NCBI GenBank assembly: GCA_963924555.1
Contig: OZ004581.1
Coordinates: 9,463,338-9,527,337, forward strand
Origin: Crambe crambe
Taxonomy: Eukaryota; Porifera; Demospongiae; Poecilosclerida; Crambeidae
DNA: 64,000 nt
Reading direction: 5' to 3'
The notes below the pieces were generated by a model. The model was given only the letters and a program-made list of their open reading frames with translations, was not told the origin of the DNA and searched no databases. The first letter of the stretch is position 1. Each line of letters begins with the position of its first letter. Position numbers and translations under genes: made by a program. Below are positions 37,001-46,876 of the stretch, in pieces.

Positions 37001-37316
37001 TTCAAAACGAGGAAGTGTCTCTTCAGAAGGGCCTTTTAAAAAAGGACAAACTCATAGGTCTTCAAAAGGAGGAGATGGCAAAGGTTCTCCAGAAGGAGAT
37101 TGGCCTTCAAAAGGTTCTTCAGAAGGAGATTGGCCTTCAAAACAACATGTCCCTTTAGAACGAGGAAGTGTCTCTTCAGAAGGGCCTTTTAAAAAAGGAC
37201 AAACTAATAGGTCTTCAAAAGGAGGAGATGGCAAAGGTTCTCCGGAAGGAGATTGGCCTTCAAAACGACATGTCCCTTTAGAACGAGACAAACTCATAGG
37301 TCTTATATTGCTGTAG
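34070..37316 (+). CDS. Ig-FN3 transmembrane receptor, array copy D
   Basis: Ten exons (34070-34139, 34254-34332, 34386-34591, 34648-34893, 35123-35428, 35485-35766, 35823-36137, 36199-36489, 36543-36671, 36733-37316) give 835 residues with the full three-Ig, three-FN3 architecture. The signal peptide is one codon shorter than in the other copies, and the third FN3 exon lacks six bases, both in frame. The transmembrane segment has Pro in place of Leu (VAVLPFVVIVGCC). The 194-residue tail carries SKGSSKGDWP and VPLERGSVSSEG blocks and ends differently from the other copies (RDKLIGLILL-stop). A further open stretch beginning at 37316 may be an alternative last exon. No CAPSL fossil follows this copy. 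Confidence 0.8.
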
Positions 37317-37880
37317 GCAAGCCTGATATGAAAAAATCTAAGTCTGATAGTGTGACAACTGAGCGTGGTCCACTTCATCCAGATGGAACAGCCAAGTCTC
37401 ATCTTAAACCACATAAAGTAAGTATGCATGGATGAAGATCATACTTGGTGTTGTTAAGATAGTTTTATATGTCACAGTGACTCACCTGAGGGAAAAGCAT
37501 TGTAAGACCTACCTGGCTTATTCTCCCTTTCATGATCACGTTACATCACAGCTCTATGGTTTTGTTTTTGTTTTTGTAGTAGTTTTGTCTTGTTTTTTAC
37601 TGCTGCAGATGCACATTATGAAGCAATAATAATTTCCAAACCCTAAAGTCCCTATGTGTTAGTATTGACTATCTGCAGTGATAATATGATGTTGCTGGTG
37701 TCGTCAAAGCATATTCTCCGAATGCAATGCATGACAATATCAAAAAAGCTGGTGAAATAACTGGAGAGGTCCCTTCTGAACACTGCCAAGCCTGATTTAA
37801 GTCTGATAGAATGACATCTGAGCATAGTCCACTTCACCCGGATGCAACAGCCAGTTGACTTAATATAAACCACACGTAAT
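37316..37880 (+). pseudogene. Possible extra tail exon of copy D and relic copy E
   Basis: 37316-37419 is an open stretch preceded by CTGTAG and followed by GTAAGT. It would read KPDMKKSKSDSVTTERGPLH with a basic end and has the look of an exon. About 370 bases on, 37690-37865 repeats in order a decayed piece of the transmembrane exon (GATGTTGCTGGTGTCGTC, AATGCAATGCATGACAAT) and the same KPD exon (AAGCCTGATTTAAGTCTGAT, CCACTTCACCCGGATG). The order implies that an ancestral gene spliced from the transmembrane exon toward this tail. E is clearly dead. Whether copy D uses the exon is unknown. Confidence 0.55.
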
Positions 37881-38421
37881 TGACTGCCTAGCCTAAGCCT
37901 GTGGGAAGATCAAAGCAACGTGAAGCCCTCAGGGCATATGATAACAAATTTGTGCATAGTCCATTGATTGTAATGAGTAGATCCATAGTGTACTCTTCTG
38001 TGAATGCGCATTGAGGTTTTTCTTGTCTGACCGGCATTCATTTTGAGTGAATGCTGGGTAATAGCTATATCACATAAAATGGCTAATGACCTATCAAATC
38101 GTGATAATAATAATTATATTTCATCTGAAGGCAAGACATACATGCTTCTTTTGATATCATGCATAGATAGCTAGCTATAAACTATGTAGATGTTAACTGG
38201 CTCCAACTGATGCAGTTTTATATGCTGGCACATTCTTGTAATGCCTATAGCTGAAGCGATCTATTTTTCAGGGGAAAATGAAATAATTATTTTTTGTGCT
38301 AATAATATTTGGAGTCCATCCTTGTTGAATAATGCTGGTTGAAGTCCAGTCTGAAATGTAGGAACTGGAGGGACTGTTCAGAATGACCTTTCACCTTTTC
38401 CATTAGTTCGCCCACCATATC
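37881..38421. other. Intergenic gap between the receptor array and TUBGCP3
   Basis: AT-rich unique DNA between convergent genes (array on +, TUBGCP3 on -). I see no open frame, repeat or RNA gene. Confidence 0.5.
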
Positions 38422-41400
38422 CTACATGTGTAGGTAGCATGTAACATGGAGGACAGGCTCACTAGTACAGTGCACAAGTACCTTAAACGAGTCATGGAGA
38501 AGAACAATCTCAGATTGGAAAGGGTCAGCTTTCTTCTTGAATTCTTTTCTCTTATTCCTCTCAACTTCCTCCAGTGAGTCTGTAACACGCCACTCACCCT
38601 GTGTAATAACCCTTTGACATTAACACACACGAGAGCAGCATGCTACCATCTGCCTACCATTAGAGCAGCATGCTCTAATGGTAGGTTTGCCTCCAGAATT
38701 CAGTAGGCTAATGGTAGTCCTCATTTCTCTGCTGCGTTTTACCTGTAAGGCTCTCTGGTCCCTCATCTCCTCCAGAGCTTGCCTTCTGTCCACCTCTGCT
38801 AGGCCAGTATCAAACAGTAGTGTCTGTTTCTGTTGGAACATGATGATGAGGTCATAGATGGCTCTGAGCCTGGTCAGGATTGATTGCGATGATGGATCAA
38901 GTAGACATTGTCGAGTAATCTTTTCTAGAAACTGGTCGTGTGCCTCGATCACCTGATCCAAGTCCTCTGCCGCCTCAACCTGTCCTAGCAGCCCAGCCCA
39001 GCTACACTCCAGTACCTGTCCACATTACAGCAGTGTTTCACATACATAGCTAACCGGAAAAAAAATTCCATTCATTGATAGAACACCACACCATACAGTT
39101 ATGGCTGGAGATAATACATATTCTACTTACAAGTTCCAGCTCAGTGACAGACACAGCATATGCAATAAGATTATAGGAGTGTACTCACCTCAAAAGTGAT
39201 GTAGTACTGGAGCTGGGAAATAAAGTGTACCATGGCTGAGACCAGCAAATGACTCTGATGAAGCACATAACCAAGTTCTGTAGAAAACATGTTACATAAT
39301 AAATTATTGAAAGTGATATTATAATGAACCTGGAAGGGCTTTGATGAGGATCTTATAATTGGTAGTCTGTTTGCGCCACATTCCTGCCAAACAGTATTCC
39401 ATCCGCTTCCCCCTCCACAGGAAGTTAAAGACACGCAGATATTTCAACATGGCCTCACCAGTAAACACCTACGTATCAACACGCGTAAGAACAAAATCTC
39501 CAAATAAATATTTGCAATGGGCAACAACTGCTAGACTGAGAACTCTCCTCCCCTCCCTGTGGACTGACCGTGCCAATGGAACCATCCACATGGTAGTGGA
39601 GACTGAAGACGTCCCAGCCCATGTCCCCTGGGCTCAGGTCCAGCATACGGACATCCAGACGTTCCAGTGCCTCAGGTTGGTCATATTGAGCATTGGTAGC
39701 ACGAATGGCAGCCTCCAAAGTTCCAGTCAAGTTGTGTAGGTATAGAGATGATGCTGGCTTAGATAACTCTGGACTGCATATCAATACAGATAACTGTATC
39801 ACTGGATTTATTATGTAATGGTGTATGTGCTCCGGCATGCATGCATAGGAGCATTGGATCTCTGCAAGCTAGTATGGAATTTTTAATGCACATACGCTAG
39901 AAGGTCCATGAGATGCCTAATGAAGTCTCCCTGACCTAGCAACAGGTAGCGACGTAGAGCCTGGAGGGAAATATGCTGTGCATACTCCAAATACACGCAA
40001 AATATGGAATAAGATGTACCTTCATATGCTCCATGAGGTTGTATTTACTGTGTAGTACTTGTAGCAGGTACTTGCTTGTCTCATGGTAAGTTGACTCCAC
40101 CACTGCCTGCAGTATAACAATGTTGTTCTAAATTATGGGTTCAATAATGGCCAGACTTCAGACCTTGAGGGCAGGACCAGTCATTGAGTCAAACGAGCTC
40201 TGCCCCTGTTCATTAAGATACCAGGTTCGCAAGGCAGCACCTCCCAGTTGGGTATTGTCTTTACAGATCTGCCGCAGGAAATTGATTGATTTCCCAATTG
40301 TCAGAATCTAAGGGGAAAATGAACCAGTCATGTCATGACTCATGATGACCATCAATGTCCCCATGACTCATCTGTAGTTACATCACTAGCTACTTCATGT
40401 GATCAGATATGACTCATACACGTACCTTTTGAGCCAGACTGCGTGGAATGAAACTGGGCAGCATCGACTGTCTTATGGTGTACTTTGACCTCCATAATTT
40501 TTCAGCTTTTGAAGAGTCATCACAGGCTACAAAGAATTCAAGTGAGCGATCAGCTAGCTCTCCTTCAAAGATCCAACTATGGAGGATACGGTGCAGTGGC
40601 AGGTACACCTATGTACAATACAGGATCATACAGTGCAGGAAACAAAGCTACAGGCATAGAATATTTACTTACTTGCATGAGGAGGTGTTTGACAAGGGCA
40701 GACACTGCAGGGTCTCCATGTTGACTGTAGTGGTATAGGGTGGACACCATACCACCACCCTTCAGTCCTAAGATGTGATCATTATTATTGTCACATGCAT
40801 GCAGCTACTCTTGCTGAGTGACTTACGTTTGCAGCCATCAACAAGCACAGCCAGCATCTGCAATCTCTCCCTAGGATCATGTGTCCACACTAACAGACGG
40901 CGTAGAGTCATCCCCACACCCACTTCCTGCTGCTGCTGCTTGAGTTGTCCATCCAGCACTGCGATGAGGCGATAGTACTCAGTCAGTTCCTGACTCAATG
41001 CTGAACAGAAACTCTGCAATGGAGGGGGGGGGGGGGGTAGTGATACTGAATGCTCAATTATCACATGATCATACTTACATACATACATATATACATACTG
41101 ACCTGTACCACTAGGCCCTGAGATCTGTCTCTTGTTCTTGAGTCAATAAAGTGCCTGATCTTGCGATGGAGCCAGCCCAACTCAGCCAGCTTGTGACACA
41201 GTTCCTTCATCGAGGGATTCACCACTATCTACATATGTATGTAGAATGAGGCAGCAATTAATGCCATCTATTACATGTATGCAGTACTTGAGGTTGTATC
41301 CTGAAACCATCTTCTTTGTGATTGAAGTGAATATACTCTCCCTCAATGTCTTGGAAGACATAAATCAAGTCACGAAGTAGTTTCATCTCACTCACTTCCT

Positions 41401-42855
41401 CTAAACAAATGAACTATTATGAGTGCCTACAAATGACTAAGTATCACATGTACAAGTATAATTCTCTGTGTAAGTGCCCACTCCACCCATATCAGTGTAC
41501 CTTCATCAGCACCAGGTAATCTGTGGGGTGGAAGGGGTTCTTTGCTTGTTGATTGTGGTGGGTGGATCTCTGACCATGTGCCCATGCTGGAGCCCATAGT
41601 GTGCCTTGGTATGAAGGGTGGAGGTGGGGCAGTAGGACCACTCACAGCTGGAGTTGATGCAAATGGCACACCGGACCTACATATAACATACACATTGGTT
41701 TGATTCTACCTTCCAGCTTGAATCAAGAACAAAAATGGTAGGAGGGACCACTTGACTACAGCAGAAGAAGCAATGATCCATGGGTCATTAGAACATTTCT
41801 GAGCAGCAGTCAAAATTGGATCTAGGCACAGCCACGCTATTCTCATTTTAAAGACTGATGAAGATTGACCTTGGTAGTTTTGAAGAGTTAGCCACAGAGT
41901 TTTCTGGGATAGTGATGGTATCTCCACCACTAGAAGTGGCCAGGCTACTACCCAGACCACTGGAGCGAGAGGACACAGGATCACTGCGAGAAGAGGAAAA
42001 GGATGGAGTGAGAAGGGCTGCTGGGTTGATACCTCGAAGGGGAGGAGCACACGATAAAGAGGGAGGGTCCACTCCAGATGACAGCCCAGGGGCATCCAGT
42101 AGAAGGGAAGGAACCTTAAACAATAGCAAACAAAGTGATACGTATATGGGAGGAAGAAAGATGCAATAGTTTGTAGTAGCAAACTATTGAACTTAAATAT
42201 ACCTGTGGAGGTCGAGTGTATCCATTGGAGTGGGTTCCTTTCATGAGGGAAAGGAGGAAGGAGAGGAGAGAACAATGGTACTGCAGCACATTCTATAGTG
42301 GACGCATACATACATACATACATATACTAGACAGGAGGGAGGGAGGGAGCTGCATATGTATGTACCTGGGAAGAGAGTTTGTGGTACAGTTCCATGAAGG
42401 TGACTGCATCAGACTCTTGTCCTTGCTGAACCACTATAACAGGAAAGGGGAAGAGATCATGGCAACATGGCAGTGTATGAATGGCTGAAAGACTCACATT
42501 TCTTTTGAACTCTCTCTGTGAGTCTGCACTCATCCAACACAACTGATGGCTGCAGTCCACTGTGAGGAGTAAAATTAATATGATCGCTATATGTAATGCA
42601 AATACTTACTTACCTGCCCAGCATGTGAAGAGCCAGTGTGAAGACATTAGTAGCTTTGCCTGCAATACAAACAACACTCTAGTCAGCTGACCTGCTCTAG
42701 CAACCACCATATTTATGACCCATAGGCTCATGTGAAAGTATTAGTTAGCCAAGAATGAACAAGTTGCTGCATAGGAGAGTACCTTTGTCCTTGGTATAGA
42801 GGGTGCAGAGCCCATACAGCAGCTCACTCACAACAGTTTCCTTCTCCTTGGCCAT
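38422..42855 (-). CDS. TUBGCP3: Gamma-tubulin complex component 3
   Basis: Core subunit of the gamma-tubulin complexes that nucleate microtubules at centrosomes and basal bodies. Twenty exons, 880 residues. In transcript order: 42783-42855, 42614-42659, 42498-42559, 42366-42433, 42203-42292, 41870-42114, 41501-41676, 41288-41400, 41103-41228, 40827-41013, 40673-40767, 40426-40608, 40164-40307, 40020-40106, 39896-39960, 39569-39773, 39330-39468, 39189-39277, 38743-39015, 38422-38598. Diagnostic GCP3 stretches include [68 protein letters not shown] and [13 protein letters not shown]. The amino end ([20 protein letters not shown]) also fits GCP3 rather than GCP2. Residues 110-250 are a Ser/Pro-rich linker. 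The carboxyl end is shorter and more divergent than in vertebrates. The start ATG lies in CCATGG and shares a 343-base divergent promoter with the ADF-H gene. Confidence 0.95.
38654..38684. repeat. Perfect 14-base palindrome in the last TUBGCP3 intron
   Basis: CTACCATTAGAGCA, the spacer GCA, then its exact reverse complement TGCTCTAATGGTAG. This gives a 31-base hairpin in an intron of only 144 bases. A nearby partial repeat (AGAGCAGCATGCTACCAT) suggests local duplication. Confidence 0.85.
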
Positions 42856-42956
42856 GGCAACTCAAATTAACGCGCCACTGCCAGAAGAGGTCAAAGTTCA
42901 CCGATTGTATACTTGGGGTGTGGTGGGAATCACATTTATAGGGTGGAGTCTGTGTT
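42854..42956 (+). other. Short open frame with hydrophobic segment in the divergent promoter
   Basis: Starting from the plus-strand ATG of the same CCATGG that holds the TUBGCP3 start, the frame reads [19 protein letters not shown] and then a hydrophobic run TWGVVGITFIGWSLC. A consensus donor (gtaagt) follows at 42957, and a good acceptor (TTGTTCAG) lies at 43176, just before the ADF-H start codon. It could be the first exon of a small membrane protein, or an upstream ORF in the ADF-H transcript, which it would overlap out of frame. I do not recognise it. Confidence 0.3.
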
Positions 42957-43198
42957 GTAAGTACGTAGATCTTTCACTGGCTTGTTTACTATCGTGTCTG
43001 AAGCAACCTTTCTCATGTGAGTTTCAGTGTAGCAGTAGCTAGTTACATTCCTTCTCCTGTATGACTGAAAGGGGAACTGACTGCAAAATATAATTCACTC
43101 ATTCAGCTGCATGTAACCAACCCTCTAGCGAACATTTACTATATTAAAAGTTGTACTCTTTTTTGTCCTTGTTCAGTTTGCCACGACACGACCCAGTT

Positions 43199-46100
43199 AT
43201 GTCTACTGAAGTGTGTATTGAAGATCAGGACTCCTTCAATAGAGCTCTCATGGATGTCAGAGCAGATGATACTCAAACGAATTGGTAAGTCTTGAATGCA
43301 TACATGAATCCAACACTAAAGGTCACATTGTTTGAGCTCACTCCTGACTTCTCTCCATCACTTTCCAGGGCTCTATTTGGGCATGTCGAGGACAACCCGA
43401 ATATGTTGTGTTTGTTGAACTCTGGCCCTGGAGGTCTGGAGGAAATGGCAGACCAATTGATGGACAGTCAGATGCACTATGCACTTGGTAATCCATATAA
43501 GTGTACATATTAAGGTCCATGTCAGTCACATGTATATCATGTGATAAGGACATGCATGTACGGTACTACACTGTAGCACAAAAGGATCATGCCTTTTTGG
43601 AAAGTGATTCACACCAAATGAATGGTATACGAAGAAGGGAGTGAGTTAGTGCATGGTTGTGGAGAACACTATATACTTACATACACAATTGCTGTGACCA
43701 TCCCTCTTCTATTCTGCAGTGCGACTGGAAGAAACGATAGACATGTCCACCACCATCAAGTTTGTGTACATTCGATGGAGTGGTAGTGACGTGGCATTTA
43801 CAAAGAAAGGCAAGTATGGTGTCGTCCATGGAAGTATTGAAAAACTCTTCACAGTAAGCACTTAATCCATCATCTGTAGAAAGTGGGGGGTGGGCCAGCA
43901 TGTATTTACTGCATAGGCTCCCTGGGGAATACAAGCATAATCATAGCAGCCAGTGGAGCAGATCTGTGGCTCCACACCATCCAGTTAGCTAAGTATCCAT
44001 AACTCCACCACCCACCAAACTGTGGACAATAGTAAACCACAACAGAACAAGCTGCAAATACCAAAAGTATGTGCAGTGTCTGGGAGCCAGCTCTGTGACT
44101 ATGACATCTGCTAGTCAGTAACTGCCCTACTGGTAAGGAAAGAGAATGATTCATGAGAAACATAAGAAGAAGTTTCTACTGTGTTATTTGATCCATGTCT
44201 TGCCTTATATGGTCATGTTGAGTATGGTGTGCACACTAGGAATGACTCCAATAAGTCTACTACTAGCTGATCAGGATGTTTTTATCTTATTGTGGAATAA
44301 TGTTATGGATTAGAGGTTGAGCTCTCTAATTGGCTGATGGGTTGTACATTTTGTGGTATTGTAGTGTGCCATTTATCTACTTCACTTCCCAAATTGCTTA
44401 CAAATAACTTCCTTTATGGTCAGTAGTCATAAACTCAGTTACATCTTCGACGCCTCTCTCCCCTCCCTCCCCCTCTCCCTTCCCTCCCCCTCTCCCCTCA
44501 CTCCCCCTCTCCCTTCCCTCCCCCTCTCCCTTCCCTTCTCCCTTCCCCCTCTCCCTTCCCTCTCTCCCTTCCCTTCTCCCTTCCCTCCCCCTTCCCTCTC
44601 TCCCTCTCCCTTCCCCCTCTCCCTTCCCCTCTCCCTCTCCCTTCCCCCTCTCCCTTCTCCCCTCTCCCTCCCCCTCTCCCCTTCCCCTCTCCCTTCCCTC
44701 CTCCTCTCCCTCTATCCCTTCTCCCCCCTTCCCTCCTCCCCTCCCTCCCTCTATCCCCTTCTATCCAGCCGTATCACTGCAGTGTGGAGACTGATTCACA
44801 TGATGAACTCACGGAAGAGTACATTATGACCAAGTTACAGGAACAAAGGTCAGCACGCACACACACATTAGATCTGTGGCATGTAGTCACTGACACTGCA
44901 CGAGTCTCCATAATGGTGTGTCTTGTAGTTGATGTATTGTTATTGTCCAGTGGTATGAAGAGTAAAGTGCTGGAGGCAACAGTTGCTAAGACCAGACCAG
45001 TGAGTTTATCAGATTGCTGACTTAATCAAGGGCTAATTGAAATCCTTCTCTCCCCCTCAGGAGCGAGGGTTCACCTCTGGTACTACCACCAAGATGGATA
45101 GTACAGGAACCACACCCACCCAGTCTTCGCATGTGAGCAAGATAGGGAAGATGGGTTCGTCCTTTGCAGGGATGACTGGCATGGCCAAGTCCAGCGGTGG
45201 TGAGTGGGGGTAGTATAGCCAGTGGTGGTGAGTGGGGGTAGTATAGCCAGTGGTGGTGAGTGGGGGTAGTATAGCCAGTGGTGGTGAGTGGGGGTAGTGT
45301 AGCCAGTGGTGGTGAATGGGGGTAGTATAGCCAGTGGTGGTGAGTGGGGGTAGCATAGCCAGTGGTGGTGGTGAGGCTGAAGCAAGGGGGCGTGGCTATG
45401 TAGGTTCTGGTAATAATTATAACTAGCCTGCACCCACAGAAAATCTGTGGCAATCTTATTTTGCATTTGAAATTGCATGCTATTGGGGGGGGGGGGGGGG
45501 GGGGGGGGTGGTTTCTTCTAGCTGTAAGCCTATGCTGTGCTCTTCTTCCTTCAGTGAGGCTTTTCCTATGCAGTTGCCCTTGCTATCTAGGCTTGCTGCA
45601 GCCATGCATTCTCCGCTGGCCTAGGCTTACTGCAGTCTCCAGCCCCTTGCTTGTTTCTATCTTCGCCAGCCAGTAGCTATTGACCTTTGAACCATATTTT
45701 TATTTTTCTTTCTTTTCTCCCCTCACCTCTTTTTAACGTTGGACACTTAGAGCGTCAAGATTCATTGTTGTTGGGCGTATTGAGCTGCTCTGCGGCCTTC
45801 CTTCATTGCTTTGAATTTGCATGTTGCCACAAGTGACACGCATGCGCGTTACCAATTGACCTTTGAACCGTGACGGATGTACGTACAAGCGCATTATAAT
45901 TATAATGAATGTATTATAGGGGTGAGGGCTGACCAGGAGGTGGTGGAAGCCATTGAGAGTGTCAGGGATGATACTAATGAAGATGTCACTTGGTTAGTCA
46001 TAATTACATGGCATTGTATTCTGATCATATGAGTTTCACATGAACTGTACATGTGATCACATGGTGTGTGTATGTGTGTGTGTGTGCAGGTGTGCTGTGG

Positions 46101-46567
46101 GCTATGGTGATAACAATCCCAAGAATCCACTAGTTGTCAAGGAGACAGGTAAAGCTCTTGAAGACTTTACTAAGCTGTGCACTGACGACACCATTGTCTA
46201 TGGACTCGTCAGAGTGGTAAATTATCCACATACATGGACTATACCTTCAGTAATGATAACTACCCCTTTCCCCTTTAGACTGACTTGGTGGACGATATTC
46301 CCACTGTGAAGTTTGCTTACATCCAGTGGATGGGAGAGGGAGTGAAACCAATGACTAAAGCCAAGATGAGTACTCACAAAGGAGCCCTTGAGAATCACTT
46401 TAAGGTCTGCATACATGGTAGCTACCTCACCTCCTCTACATAATTATTCTGATCTGCAGCCTTTCCATGTGTCCATATTTGCAACTCTTCCCAGTGAAGT
46501 TAGTACTAGAGTCATCATGGACAAAGTGATGAGTGCCAGTGGCTCCAAGATCAATATCAAGGCATAA
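43199..46567 (+). CDS. Tandem coactosin-type ADF-H domain protein
   Basis: Ten exons (43199-43284, 43369-43487, 43720-43853, 44769-44848, 44951-44999, 45061-45199, 45920-45992, 46090-46216, 46279-46404, 46460-46567), 346 residues. Two actin-depolymerising-factor-homology domains are joined by a Ser/Thr/Gly linker (about residues 155-200). The first (MSTEVCIEDQDSFNRAL, TIKFVYIRWSGSDV) is divergent. The second (DQEVVEAIESVRDDTNEDVTW, FTKLCTDDTIVYGLVRV, VKFAYIQWMGEGV, KGALENHF) closely follows coactosin, which is normally a single domain of about 140 residues. Coactosin binds F-actin. Twinfilin also has two ADF-H domains but of the cofilin type, and its tail is not present here. It is probably an actin-filament side-binding protein with doubled valence. 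Intron 4 ends in a 310-base pyrimidine tract, and intron 6 begins with a minisatellite that repeats the splice donor. Confidence 0.88.
44450..44768 (+). repeat. Long polypyrimidine (CCCTCTCCCTTC)n tract ending at a 3' splice site
   Basis: About 310 bases of nearly pure C/T, built on CCCTCTCCCTTCC-like units, run into the acceptor of exon 4 of the ADF-H gene (CTATCCAG). The sequence and placement are like the kinesin tract at 3599-3873, but the unit differs in detail. Confidence 0.9.
45196..45370 (+). repeat. 28-base minisatellite containing repeated splice-donor sequence
   Basis: Six to seven units with a 28-base period start inside the exon 6 end of the ADF-H gene. Each unit contains CCAGTGGTGGTGAGTGGGGG, which reproduces the real exon-intron junction (AGCGGTG|GTGAGT). 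Use of any downstream copy would read GGT GAG TGG GGG TAG and stop. Confidence 0.85.
45371..45919. other. Intron 6 of the ADF-H gene: dispersed repeat with poly-G
   Basis: Contains a run of about 24 G (45485-45508). A following region carries GCTGGCCTAGGCTTACTGCA (45615 on), the inverse of a word in CAPSL intron 3. The remainder has no recognised feature. Confidence 0.45.
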
Positions 46568-46801
46568 GCTAGAGAATTATAATCTTAAAGTGACAGGCTG
46601 TCTTGGAAAGTGTGCACTATTGATTTATATGATAGCAACCTAGTTTTTGTCAATCATCCTTCAATATTTTTTTCTGGTGAATTGGATAGTTTTGTATGGT
46701 CTATTGCTTTAGTGAATGTATTTTATATAATTTTGGCCTGCTATTTTTAATAACGTTTATCCCTGACGACCATGTTTCATGTCCACGCATGCGTATATAA
46801 G

Positions 46802-46815
46802 ATCGTCATGGAAAC
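46802..46815 (+). promoter_or_regulatory. X-box-like RFX site
   Basis: ATCGTCATGGAAAC fits the X-box consensus GTHNYYATRRNAAC except at its first base. It lies 61 bases before the downstream start codon, just after a TATA-like GTATATAAG. X-boxes bound by RFX factors are typical of ciliary genes and usually sit within a few hundred bases of the start. Confidence 0.5.
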
Positions 46816-46876
46816 CCATATGAGATGCTAACTCCACCTCCCAAGTGAGTTACCGATCAAGAGAACTGAAGTTGTA

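Noticed and set aside
45837-45852. CGCATGCGCGTT resembling the receptor promoter box
   Set aside because: Only the inner part matches, the TTCGAACGCC half is missing, and it lies in an intron of the ADF-H gene.
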